A DNA stretch of 64,000 bases, from positions 13,229,256-13,293,255 of the forward strand of contig NC_067200.1 in the NCBI RefSeq assembly GCF_000699445.3, in the 5' to 3' direction. This document shows positions 11,050 to 24,600 of the stretch, one piece after another. The stretch comes from Schistosoma haematobium (Eukaryota; Platyhelminthes; Trematoda; Strigeidida; Schistosomatidae). The notes beneath the pieces are model-generated. The model searched no databases. It was not told the DNA's origin and worked only from the letters and a program-made list of their open reading frames with translations. The position numbers were made by a program, and so were the translations under genes. Position 1 is the first letter of the stretch. Each line of letters opens with the position of its first letter.

Positions 11050-14000
11050 CTGGACACAAAAGAAAAACGTTTGAAAAAAATTAAATTAATAGAATATTAA
11101 TTTAATGTTAAGTGGTTAGAGATAGTTAGTTGACAGAAAACGGTGAATCTACGCTTCATGCTACTTGAGGTTTGTGATCTTTAGAGGACTGATGCCCACT
11201 GATGCATTCAATTATATCATTCAGTTTGAGTTGTGTCTCAGTGAGTTGGGTAAGTATTAATTACTTTAAGACTACAGTTACAGCTTGCTGATGAGTACCA
11301 AATAACAAGAAACAAAAATTCAGTGTTTTCTATCGATTACCATCAACCACCAGATTACATTTCAACATTGTGCACACGATGTCGAGTCACTTAAACCAGT
11401 GGTCAGATTGCAACTTCATCGATAGAATCCGATTAGCACCATAAGAACTAAATAAATACATTGATCACTCTATTCAATGATCAATTAATTGTAATGAAAT
11501 CATATAAGCATACATGATTTATGAAACCAAACCTTTTCATATTGTCAGTTCAATCCAGTCATTTAATTACGGAGTCCAATCATAATTAGTTCGCCTTTTG
11601 TTATTTGGATAAATGACCTTCCACTTTTTTGACGAATAACTAAATAACCGTGAAAGATAACGAATGAAACTTCTAATTTCTATTGGTTCATCTGGCTCTT
11701 CCTAACCCTAGTAATGAATTACAACACGAAAGCAGTAAGCCGATTAAGTTTCTATTATTCTAACTCCAAAACTCACATCAGTTACATAACCACAATCCAC
11801 CACAAACTGTACAAAACTGAACAATAGGCCCGTAATTAAATAACTATAATTAAGGAACAGTAAAACATCTAACAACTCAACGAATGAAAATGAAAGCTTA
11901 CGATAAGAATAATATAAAAATATCATATTCCAGATATTTGATAACTCGACAACAAAAACAGATATAATAATTCTCTGTAAAATAAAATCTAGTCCTCTAC
12001 AAAACCGATCTAAAATACATATGATCAGTTCGGTAAATACCCGAACCAAGTAACTACATCAGTTGGTGGAACGTAAAAAACAATTTCAGGAAATACATAA
12101 ATATTTAGGACAGTTTATGAACAAAATTAATTAGAACGTGTGCAATCTAATGTACAAGATGTATGACGTATGACTTCCATACTACAACGGTGAGCTTAAA
12201 TATCCAACAATGGTTATCAAGCAGTCCCATGATTATAATTAGATTACTACACTAAACTTTCCACTTTCCTAATGATCAAACTTAGCCCCTCTTCCAGTTT
12301 GCTCCTGAAATGCAAATTAACCGTATAGAAGAGAAAACGGAACAATGTGAAGACGATAAGCCGTGAAACGATGAGACAGCTGGAGAGCGTAACCTCCGAG
12401 AAGCGCAACAGACGTCTTAAGTAATCGAAACGGAGATTAAACAAGTTTACTGTCACCAATTGGGGCTAATGTTGATATACACAAAAACAAAACGCAACTC
12501 GAAACGACATTAGGGTGATAATTGAAAGTTGAAAGAATACTTGGACTGAGTCGAAATATGAACTAACATCCATAAAATTATTGACTAGGATTTATATCAA
12601 TTAATTTCTAACTACAAGGCAACTTGAATGAATAATAATCACATATCTCCAGCTCTTTTTCGATGAATGTGAATAAACCTACCTATCCGGTTCACTGTAT
12701 GTTGTACAGTATATGTAAGTTATACTACAGACTGTTGACTATTTTCTTCCATTATACAAAAGATGGCTGAAGATACAATACCTATGTTTGTTTGAATTAA
12801 AAATGAATCGTCAGACAGGTATATTTTCTTTGATTATCTGAAGTAGCGTAAGTTCCAGTCAAACAGTTAGTCTGATAATCATGTCTATTGTGGGACAGTC
12901 GCCCCAATCCCTACCAAAGCAGATTAACGTCAATGAATTTAAACACGATTCTAAGCTTTAGCTCAGTATAGTACCTTCATTAATTCTGATAATTTCAAAA
13001 ACAACCAAATGAATTAAAAGCATCACAAATATAAAAATTTGTTAGTACTGTGATTGGTCTTGTTTGCAATCGATATTAAATTGAAAGGAAATCAAAGAAA
13101 TACTAGATAGGTATAAAGAGCAAACTAAACAACAGATCGATATGTTCCCAGTTTGTCAAACATAAACTCAACCAACAAGTACAATGACTGTGTTTAGGTG
13201 AAGTTGAATTTTGGTAGAAAAAAGAAAAGAAACAAAACAACACTCATGAGGATACACAATCATCAGATAGGTCTATCAATGGATGGATAAACGGATAGAT
13301 AAACTTACTCGTTTAGATAAACAACGTTCTTTACTTTTGTATCTGGCTGCGACAAAATAATTATGTGCCTGAAACGCTTCTTTAAACGACACATTCCTAT
13401 GGTGAGATGAATCTGTTAACACAAAACATAATACAAGGGAAAAATGTGAAAATACAACTGGGACATTTGTCAAACAACCTACATGTAATATCTGCAAAAT
13501 AGACAAAATTAGAGCATTAAACTCGCATTTAAATTTGTAACGGATAAGGGCTAGTAATGGTCCAGATATGCTTTACTATGTTAGACAATTGGAGATAACC
13601 AATAGGAAACTCTGGACTTAGGTCATGTTAGTTGACACTTGCCAGCAAGATATACCTGTAATGTTGAGGGAACTAATGTGTCCCGATGAATTCGAACCTA
13701 GGCGCTATTGTCGACGTGTATTTATGATATAAGCGAATATATTTGTTGATTAAAATGAAAGTGATGTTTGTCTACTGACTAAATCATCTACACCACAAAA
13801 CATCATAACAATAAACGTTGCCATAAAGAAACAACAGTTACATGAATAGAGTTCCATGTCCAGCAAACACTATTTACAAGGCGGAAACTGATCTAAACCC
13901 ATATAATTCAACTTTAATATGACCAAGAGTGATGAACAAGAAAACCTAAAGTAAACAATGATATCTCGACAAAAATATAACGTCAAAATAGTCAAAAGCA

Positions 14001-15590
14001 CCGACGTATATACGTGTAATTTCAAACTCCACTAAACATTTGAGTAGTATGGTATTAGTTCTCATATAAAGAGGTGTGGTGCTAAACTGATAACTCACAC
14101 TTGTTAAAAGTCATAATAACTTGCTTATATAGTAGAAGACAATTCTGAATAGTTTTAAGTATCCAGTTGATTAAATAAGTTTGAATTATTGCTCAATATC
14201 CATTTATAGTCATTGATTAACAAAACAATAAACGGTTACAGAATGAAACGATATCAAATCTTTTTCAAAGTTTGAACAACGAATCTCTAGCAAGTAAAAA
14301 CAATCATGACTTGATTTCATTGAATCATTTCAAAAATAACCTGAGTGGTTAGTATTAATGATTAGCGACAACAATTAAGTTGTTACTTCTAAGTTCACGA
14401 ACTAGATTTTTCTAATATGCGAAAACCAAGTTCGAAACCCGTCCTACGTATTTAATGTTTTAGTGACGGCATGGTGCCATCAGTCTTCATACAAACGGAA
14501 AGGAATCAAGAATCAGTATACAAAATTGTTGAATTACCTAATTATTTAAAATGAAAATGGAAAACAACTTTGCATTCATGGTTCCTGAAAGCTCAATACC
14601 AATATTACTCTAGCGTTTGCCAAATAGTAAGTCGAAGTGAGAAAAGAAAACTGAAATTTCACCGATATCTTTAGAATTTATGATTTCCACTGACTTTTTG
14701 GATGGTAACATATCAAACAACACTTACAAAGTGTTAATAACCATTAATTCGGAAAGAAAGGTCTTTAATCCCATACATATCAGTCAGAAGATGGAATTTA
14801 TTCATAAAACTGTTTATAATGAAAATTACAGTGAGTAAAACAGTTTCAATATGACTATTGAACATTTACATTTTCTATTACAGCAAATGAAAGTCAAGAG
14901 TTAGTAGTCGAGATATCCATATACATCTATATATATACTTACTTGTTTCCTGTACGTTAGAGCTCATAGGCTTACAATAATCAATATGATCGTCAATATT
15001 CAATGCCTTAAAATCATCTTGATGTAAAAAGTAAACATGTCCATCCGAGGATAACATACGCCATTGAACATAAGTGATAGTTGATGTAGACGTTGTGAAA
15101 GATGATTCAGTTGTTGTTGTTGTAGTAGTAGTATTGACACTAGTGCTACTACAACCAGATTTAGTAGTAGGAGTAGTAGTTGAAGGTAAAAGTGTACCAT
15201 AATTACCGCCAAATGTACTTGTACATAATTCATTAGCTAATGTACTATTGCTGTCAACACTACTACTGTTGATTAAAGCACAAATGTTTTTAGGCGTAGA
15301 TAAGATACTACTACTATTCATTAAGGTATTACTGTCACTTGTGTTTGTAGTAGTGGCAGATGTAATAGTATCGGTAGTGCTAGTACCAGAACTTCCTAAT
15401 ACAATTCCTCCTCCTGTTAACGAATCCATAAATATTGATGAAAATGGTAACGATGATTGAACAATCATTGACGATAATAAACTAGATGATGGTGAAATAG
15501 CATCTAAGAGATTCGAAGCGAATTTACTATTCATTGACCAAATGTCAGATTTAGTTATCATTGTTGAATCATGAACATTATTATTACTAT

Positions 15591-15665
<75 letters not shown>

Positions 15666-18600
15666 CAACAGTACCATCATCTGCTTTTACAGCATTATGG
15701 CAATTTTGTGATGAAATACAGCTTGCAGTAGAAGTCGTTGTTGCTGTGACAGAAGTGAAGGTAGTGATTGCAGTTGGAGAAGTGTTTAATGTTGATGATG
15801 AAATACTTGGTCTAGTTCCTGGAACAGGAACAAATATTACAATATCATCTGGCAAAAAGCTATGTATAAAAAGGAGTAAAAAATTAAAATAAATAAAAAT
15901 GAGATATAAGTAAAACGATATATGTATATATAATTGAGTTAGTTGAAACAATTGATACGTATGTGCCAAACCACCGGTTTATCTGATTACGTCAGTTGAA
16001 CTAACTTCTGCAAGTCAACAAAGACATGCAATATAGGTAGGGTTTTCATCTTCCTATCAAATGGTGAGTACACCCATGCAACAGTGAGTGTTATATTACT
16101 TCCAGGTTCCGAAACACCAACGCATAAGGGTTTAAAATAAACATATAAGATTGAAGTTACTTGATAATAAATATGTTTTAAATCACCACTCATGATGTAT
16201 GGTGGGACCAGTAAACGTGAAGTTGGAAACAATGGGCTGGTTAAGTATAGATATATCAAGTGCGTGCGCTCACAATCCATCTCAAGGTCAGGCGGTAGGT
16301 GAGAGAATATAAACGAGAAATTATGAGAGGAATTCTATTGTGAACCTTTTTGAGATATCAGTTAACACATCTGTGTTTGCGTCAGAAGGACAATTGTATG
16401 TAGGTATATATGATTTATACAAACTATAATTCGGTTTTCTGATTAAAGCCTCCTAAACATTACCCTGTACTCTCACTGTCATCGATGCTTTCAATAAGCG
16501 TATACGAAGCGTGTTTATCTGTGGCTGAATCAGGCATCATGGACTGTAAGAGGATAGTGCTAGATAGAAATAATAAATCGTTTGATAAGATTTCAGATCT
16601 TCAGCGAAAAAAAAGCGACCAGTCAACGCTTATTCCATGGACACTTAAGGCTGGCTAGCACATTAGTAGTTTGAGCAGCTAAATAAAAGTCGAATTAGCA
16701 TATAACGTGACTTATTTTACGGCTTAGGTGAAAAACTTTCGGATTTTCGTCCATAAGATAATGATAACCTGCAATCACCGGGCTTACGTTTTACTAGTTT
16801 CATTTCCTTTGACTATGATCTGTTGATCTATCATCATTTCTAGACTTCGTCAATTCATTTTTTCATTGATTGTATATTGATCGAAACAACTGCCATTTTA
16901 ATGTCTTTAGTTACTGATACCAATTTTCTCGAGTTTCCCTCCTCCCATCTCGTTTCGCTCACGTTGTACATTTAACTATTCATTCAAGCTGCAATAGTAC
17001 TATATACATCAATTCATGGTATATATATATATGGTGTAGAGAGTAGAACAACAAATCAGATGAAGAGCACAAAAGCAATAAAAGTTAAGGAGTAGGGAAG
17101 GGTGTTTAAAATGAAATATTTGGTGGAAACTACACTTTCACAACTAGTACTTATTCACTGATCCACTAAATGATTGGAACTGCTAGAATACAATGATATA
17201 CTGTTAACATTAAAAACGTCATATATTCAATCAATATGTAGTACAGAATATTTTCCAAAAAAACAAAATAATAATAAAGGAAAATAAACAACTCACTTAG
17301 CATGTACAAAACTAGTAAAACGTTCATTAGTTAATTTTGATGAAATATTAGTGAAGCAAGAAGATCCAGTTGTAGGATTGCAAGCCTGTTCATTGTTGTG
17401 ATTTAGTTGTTGTAATATTGGCGAAGTAGAACGAGAAATAGTTGACAATGGATAATTATAATTATTATTAATAGTAGTAGTATTAGTAGTAGTAGCACTC
17501 ATCAATGAAGAAGTTAGATTCGTTGAAACTTCCTAGATTTTTTATTTAATAGAATTAAAAACATAACATAATAATTAAACAGTTTACTACTATTATTACT
17601 AATCAATACTAGACAGGAAACTAATAAATAAGAATGTGTGTGGATGAATGAAGAATTTCTATTATTTAATATCGAGATCACCATTGATAATCTCTCTGAA
17701 TCCAGGTAATCATAAAAGAAAAAAGGTGAGGGTTGGTAGTAATGAATGAGAATAAAGTGAAAGAATGCTTTGTAATCATAAAGATGAATACTTATGAAGT
17801 TAATTTATTAGTTTTGAATCTAGCAAATCTTTCAGTTGGTTTAAAAACTCCATAAATATTGATCTCTATGGACGGTGGCTAGCAGTGGAATCCAAGACGC
17901 ACGTCTCATCCTATTTGGAACTCATCAGTTGGATTTACCTGAATTCCAGAGTTGATGTTCACTCCGGAACTCGATTCCAGCACCGTTAGCTTCAAACACA
18001 GGTTCATCCGGCTGACGAGTCCCAAGTAGGACGAAACGTGTGTTCTGGATTTCATTTGTAGCCACTGTTCATCTTTGCTTACAATGCTTGTGATTCAAGG
18101 CAACATCAACTCAATTCGCACAGGGTGTACATATGCCAATAAGACACTGATCAGCTACAATCCAAAACATCAATAGGAAGATTCAAATAAAAAACGAAAA
18201 TAAATTACTGGTCTCTATGTTTTAATGTTTGCATATTTATTAATTTTAAGCGTCTTAGTAACTGATTGGTAACTAATTGCAAGGAAACTTTTTCGCTCTC
18301 TTCCTTCTATTTGTGAATAGGTACCGCAAATTTGTGAATTATTATCAATATCTACCATCACTCATTATATTCATTGTTTCCTGGTAGAGAATTGTAATTG
18401 CATAGTTTATATTTCCTGATACACATGCCTATTCGAGTCGAATTCACGGGTTTAAATATGCTACCCATATTTTAGACACATAAATAGATAAACGTGATTC
18501 AGTGTGAATAAACAATTTTGCAGTAGCAAATCCGTTGTGCTTATTTCATTTTATAATTAATCTGTAGCTTTCTGATATTGTAAATAACACATTGTTTGTG

Positions 18601-21600
18601 CCTACTTGTCAATGTGCGCTGTCTTCTAAGAGATATACTTAATTCCTAGTTGAATATGAAGTAAAGTACATAGTGTGCATACTTTTCTATCATCTAGCTG
18701 AGAAATGTCACTATCTATCGATGATGGAAAGACGTATTTTTTTTTTAGATTTCTTGGGTAACATAAACGGATAATGATGTTCAACCGCTTTAATGGATGG
18801 AACCAATGACGAAACATCTTTTTTTTGAAATAGTATAAAATAGGTCGTTGATAAAAGAATCCTGCTAATATGCTACATATTAACAATAACTAACATCCAT
18901 TGAGGAACACCGATGAAATCAAAATGAACTAGGTGGTTACCTTGTTCCTAATTATAACACTTCATCAGTGCGCACAACTATCAACAATTTTATGGCACTG
19001 AGTAATTTATAATTTCGTGGTGAGTATTTAGAGATTGACGGAAAACGATAAATTCTTATGTGTCAATCCAATGGGAAAGATTACGAGTGTTTATTAATCG
19101 ATAGTGTAGGGGAGAACAATCCATAATTACAGGGAAGTAGCAGTTTGAGACATCAACCTTAGTAGTCGCTTCAATAGTCCTCATTCACTAGCTAATATCA
19201 ATTCAGGATGTGAATTGCATTCGAATTTGATGAAGTTGATTGGGTAGCCGACCTTTTCATCAAAAAATACCAACCAAACGCATCAGCAAAAATAAAATCA
19301 AGTACGGAAAACAACAGACGGATCATCCTATCATTTATAAAGGGTATATAAGAAACTGCAACGAAACTTTCAGTCTTTTGGAATATGTATAGCACGCAAA
19401 TCAACAAAATCACTTTAATCAATCATATGCGAACCAAAGGACGAAATTACAAAAGAAGAAAAATCAAACATCGTCTACAAAATAAATTGTTCCAACTGCG
19501 AAAAACACTACATCGGACAAAGCCGACGCCCTCTTCACCTTCGCCTGCACGAACATCAATTAGTGGTCAAACACTATGACATATCCTCACTGATATCAAT
19601 GCATGTGGACAACTGTGGACACACATTCGACTGGGAAAGTGTTGAGATCTTGGATAGAGGTCATTCTAAAAGCACCAGAGAATTTTTAAAAACTTGACAC
19701 TCACGTCAATCAGTAATCAACAAACACATTGTATTCAATCCAATTTATCAACCAATCAGAAAAACTATGGACAAATATAGGACCAAAAATCAAATCAATT
19801 GGAGATACAACCAAGATAAAGAAGTAAACAATGACAAATTTAAGGTCAATAAGAACCAATCAACGTCGAGGTCTACAGGACAAACTGTGAACCATATGTG
19901 GAGTAATTCGAACACTTCACTACTACCTGAAGTTTGTGTTGATGATGTCGTTCAGAATAACGATGAAAGTTCCACGACCAAACCATCCAGCTAAGAGAAC
20001 AAAACTCCATCAAAGGCAGCGAAGATTCATTAAAAGTCAGTACTGAATATCAAACAACGGGATAGTCCGAACTCTTTTGAATGTTAATGTTTGCTGTTAC
20101 ACAGTTTGAATTTAGGGAACAGAAATATATCGATATTGTCAGATGCATCACAGAATATCTGAATTCTGTTATCAATTAATAACAGTTCTGATTACGAATA
20201 TGTTGATCTCAAATGCTGTTGGAAGTGTGAAGGTGGCTACAACTTCATGTTTGCTTAAACCCTAGCAGAAAAATACTTCTCCTTGTGATAACTGAGAAGG
20301 AAAACGGGTTAGTTGTAGTACAAACAACCTAGCATTGAAGGCATAGCACCTAAGAGAATAACTGTTTCAGACCGGTCAATAGTCGTTCGTATGATCGGAA
20401 GCTTACTCCACGGGATAATATGGAGTGTGGTACGTTCATGGTTAACATTTTCTAATCTCCTTCCGTTTTAGGAAGATATTATCGTTTCAGGCACTAGTTA
20501 TTTGAGGGAAAAAATATCCTACTATCATCAAACTTTTCCACGACCAGCAGTACCACTTCCCTCACGGACTATGAGCATGCTTAGCTTATGTTTTTCCTAT
20601 TCTCCTTGGTGGAACAATGAGAAGACAAAGTTGATCTGAAAATGTGATGTATTCACGTCATACATTTCGAACAATCTGGTCACACATATCCTAATCAAGA
20701 AATATTATATATGAAAATTAATAAAGTTCAATTAAATTTTTAAAAAAACCCAATAAACATTAAATGATAATTGTAAATAAAGGAAAGAAAACAGATTTCT
20801 TTCATATGGAAAGAATAGGAAATTGCCGCGCTACCCTAGGCCACAAAATAGCTTAAAGATTATCAGGACAAACGCTTTGACAAGTCTATGTGTGACCAGG
20901 GTTTTTGATATATATAGTATAAATACATCACAATGTTTGGATCAACTTCTTCGAATTGTTCTATAAAAATGTAAGAAAGGTATTAATTGTTCTAAATTCC
21001 TATTCTATATTTTGTCCAAAGAAGTGAAGCATTGACCTATGGGTTTAACCATTCAACCATTTATCCATAGGTTCGAACCTTGATCAAGTTTACTTCAGTT
21101 TAGAGAGTCATTTAGTAGTAGTAGCGTTAACTATTATAACTAAAGTGATTTTGGATCTGCAACTCAAAGGTCGAAAGTGAAATGTTTCCAGTAGTGTAGA
21201 ATTGGAACACTTAATCAGCTCACGATAGTTATTGTTAACACAAAATATATTGGAACATGGTGAACACAAAAGTTGAATAAGAATGTCGAATATGTGACAA
21301 ATGACGAGAAATCAGTAACCGAAAATCTATAAAAAGGGGAAACTTACACAGATTGGCGATGTTCTACCTTCAAGATCAGAACCTACGAAAAGTATATGAA
21401 GTAATAAAGAAAAATGATAACACATAAACGCACGCAACAGTAACAACTGATGATGAAATGATTTAAAGCATCAGGAAATAAAAACACAAGCGAGCAAACA
21501 TAAAGTATGCTGAACACCACGAATTGATCTTAGTTACACAACCAGTAAAAACAAGGAAATATTAGAGACCTATTTCCTCCTAGTATGGGACTCCTTGGCA

Positions 21601-24600
21601 GTATGTATCTATAACACCACTACAGGAAATATAACCAAAATACTTCGTTCTCGACAGTGCATTGTTGAGTTTAAAGTTAGTTCATACATGTTGCAACAAA
21701 TAATTTTAACCCTCTTAACTCTACGTCTAATATTACCAGATCTTTTTTTTAATAAGCTTCACAATCATTTTACAGTCGTTTAAGTGTTAATACAAAATGT
21801 TTTAGAATACATATAAATACACACATGTAGAGACTAAACATTCGTATAGTTAAGCTGATTTCAACAACTTTAGGTTTATACGCTGGATAGCTTTCATATC
21901 ACACCATAACGAGAGAGTTCAGATTAATCCTATGACTCTATCCTAAACTGGAAACAGTGAATCTGGGTTTCAATGCCAGTTGGGACTCGTGCCTGAAGTC
22001 TTGAAAGAAACTGTTGCTCCCAAGATGGGTTCGAGTTTATGTACATACATATACGATAATAACATTAGTGGAGTATTAAGCCAAAAAGAAAATCGTAACA
22101 CTTGCTATATAAGAGGCTCTATAACCAATGTACAGTTCTATTATATATATATATCAGAAAAAAGATTATTAGCCATCATTTCCTGCTAAATTAGTCACCA
22201 TATAGGGACAAAACCATGGGTTCGAATCTAACTGCACTTGCGCTCAGTGACCATGGATTAACGTTCATATACGTCACTATGAGTCATACATTTAAAAAGA
22301 GAAGACCAGGAACAGTAGATTGAAATAGATTACATGGTTTAAGTATTTATCCCAACTTTTACAATAAATAAATTCATTTATTTAATTTAAGAATAAAATG
22401 AATAGACAGATAGCATCAAATTAACCGAAAAACATAACTTACTAACTTAATAATGAAATATACTAATAAATAAAACAATAAGTAATCTAGGCTGAAAATC
22501 CTAGATGGACATCAAGTTATTAAGTTTTTCATGAATAAACGTTAATTTCATTCGCATAACGATAAAAACGAGTACATCTTTTCTAATGTCATATTTTTAC
22601 ATGACATTTGTTGCTCTCCAGTTGAAGAAGAAATTAGAAAAAGACGATGGAAATGGATAGGACATACACTACGCAAATCGTCAAACTGCACCACGAGGCA
22701 AGCCCTAACTTGGAATCCTGAAGGGAAGCGGAAAAGAGGAAGGCCGAAGAAGACATTACGTCGGGAAATGGAGGTAGATATGAAAAAGATGAATAACAAC
22801 TGGAAGGAGCTGGAAAGGATAGCCTAGGACAGGGTTGGATGGAGTATGCTGGTGAGCGGCCTATGCTCCTTCACGAGGAGTAATAGGCGTATGTAAGTAA
22901 GTAATTTTTTGCTCTCTCTCACTCTCTCTAATTAATTGTTAACATTAATAGTTTGCTAATTTTCCCGAGTCTCACGATCATGCCTCGTTACTACTAAAAA
23001 ATATACAAAGTTATTATTTTTCAATTTTGAATTCTTGACTTTCGGAATATTAAAACTTTTCCTACACTTCTGTCCTTTTCATGGGTTTCATTATATTGGA
23101 GATGATGTGTTCATTAGTGACTAACTTCGATAGGAAATTCTTGGAGTTCCAGTGAAAAGATGTGACATTTAAATTTCAACCGTGTAGTGTGAGATAATTA
23201 CCCCCTGAAGATAATGAAAGATGGTTGCACAATAACGTGGATTAAACGAAGTTAGACATTAACACCATTGTATGCCTGCTTAGTGATTTAAAGACTAGGC
23301 GCTCGCAAGAGATCAAAGGTGCTGGGTCGTGGATGAGTACACCTTAAAGTTTCATACTACGACCAAACGACCACTCAGTGCTCCCTGATTTTCAATGTTT
23401 AATCTAACTTCGAACTGTCCGTGATCTCAATAAAATTCAACAATCGCTACAACCCTATACTGATAACAGTTGAGACATTGTGTGGGTATGTGTATCGATG
23501 GCCGTACTATCGGGTAAATATAAAAAGAAATTTCAATTGCTCATTATTAGAAATGACTGTAAGCTCAACCGAATTCCATCGAATAGTAGAAACTACAAAG
23601 CATTACTTTTATAATAATCGAATTGCTGTTAGATAATACAAAGAAAACGAACCTTTAGTGAACATGTTATTGGGAATTGTTATTGATGTAGCCATATCCA
23701 TGGTTGGAATTATTTCTGTCTGTGTTAAAATCGACTCATTACTAGTGATGATTGGAAATACTTGTGATGACAACGGTGATGTTGATGTAGATATGGAAAC
23801 CGTGGTAACCGGATTATTACTGTTTAACTGTAAAGTTTCCATAAGATATTGTAGCGACTGCCCGAAATCCAATTCATCGGGTACTGCTGTATCGTTCGTT
23901 GTATTATCACTCAATTGAATGCAATTAATACACTGGACGACGTAATGATATATCGAAAAAAACAAATAAAATATTAGCCACACACAAAGAATCTATAAGA
24001 AAATATGCTTAAATTAGATTACATTTTTATTAACGTAAAAGGGTTTGTGGAAACTGCTTAATTTCATAGTTTCTATAACGAATCGACAAGAAGCGGCAAT
24101 ACTAGGAAGAAATACCTGTCTATTGACACTTTGATTTTAATGGCCGTCTGACCAAGGTCAGTTCATGACGTAAACTATAAAGTTGAATAACCACTACAAA
24201 CCCTTCATAAAAATAATAATCATATGCACAGTAATGACTAATTTTGATGGATAATCCCACCCCAGAGTTCAAATGGCAGGCCGTACCACTACCACCAGTG
24301 GGATTGAATCATATCAGGTATGGAGCAGTCAGTTACTTATCAATGACATTGAAAGATAACCACTGTGCAACATTATGAACTTATCGAAATTAAAAATGAA
24401 GATAACTGGATTTTCAATCAGAGGTTTGAAGGTAAAAAAAACTGGTTATGAAGCCTGGACATCTTGAGTTCAACCTCAGCTGAGGTGGTGAACACAAGTT
24501 GTTGTTCATTCCCACACTAGAACGAAATATTTGTCCAATCCTTCCAGATTTTCAATGGTTGACTAAACAAATTCAATTCATGATGTAAATTATATGATAT

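Larger units (their letters stand above)
17868..18090 (+). mobile_element. Hammerhead family 1 element (inverted pair of ribozyme motifs)
   Basis: The left half carries a minus-strand hammerhead, the right half a plus-strand one, and between them lies a degenerate tRNA-like box (clearer in the 40.2-kb copy). Flanking text such as GTGGAATCC on the left and GGATTTCATTTGTAGCCACTG on the right is mutually complementary, so the element is a large imperfect palindrome. This is the Smalpha-type repeat known from schistosomes, or a relative of it. Confidence 0.75.
17529..23652. other. RB1CC1 intron (between blocks 8 and 9), repeat-rich
   Basis: A 6-kb intron. It holds a hammerhead family 1 element (17.87-18.09 kb), a Penelope-like remnant (19.2-20.0 kb), a family A fragment (22.6-22.9 kb) and a decayed hammerhead family 2 copy (23.27-23.42 kb). 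The stretches 18.1-19.2, 20.0-22.6 and 22.9-23.27 kb show nothing I can name, apart from a tRNA-like GGTTCGAACC at about 21,070. Confidence 0.5.

Noticed and set aside
15000..15460. Second-frame and plus-strand frames within RB1CC1 block 10
   Set aside because: Produced by trinucleotide repeats read in other frames; the claw motifs fix the true frame.
18626..18886. 86-codon minus-strand frame in the block 8-9 intron
   Set aside because: No recognisable domain, no phase-compatible splice sites, and composition like the surrounding intron.
21060..21090. GGTTCGAACC-type box as a tRNA gene
   Set aside because: No A box, acceptor stem or cloverleaf could be drawn around it; probably a decayed tRNA-like retroposon.
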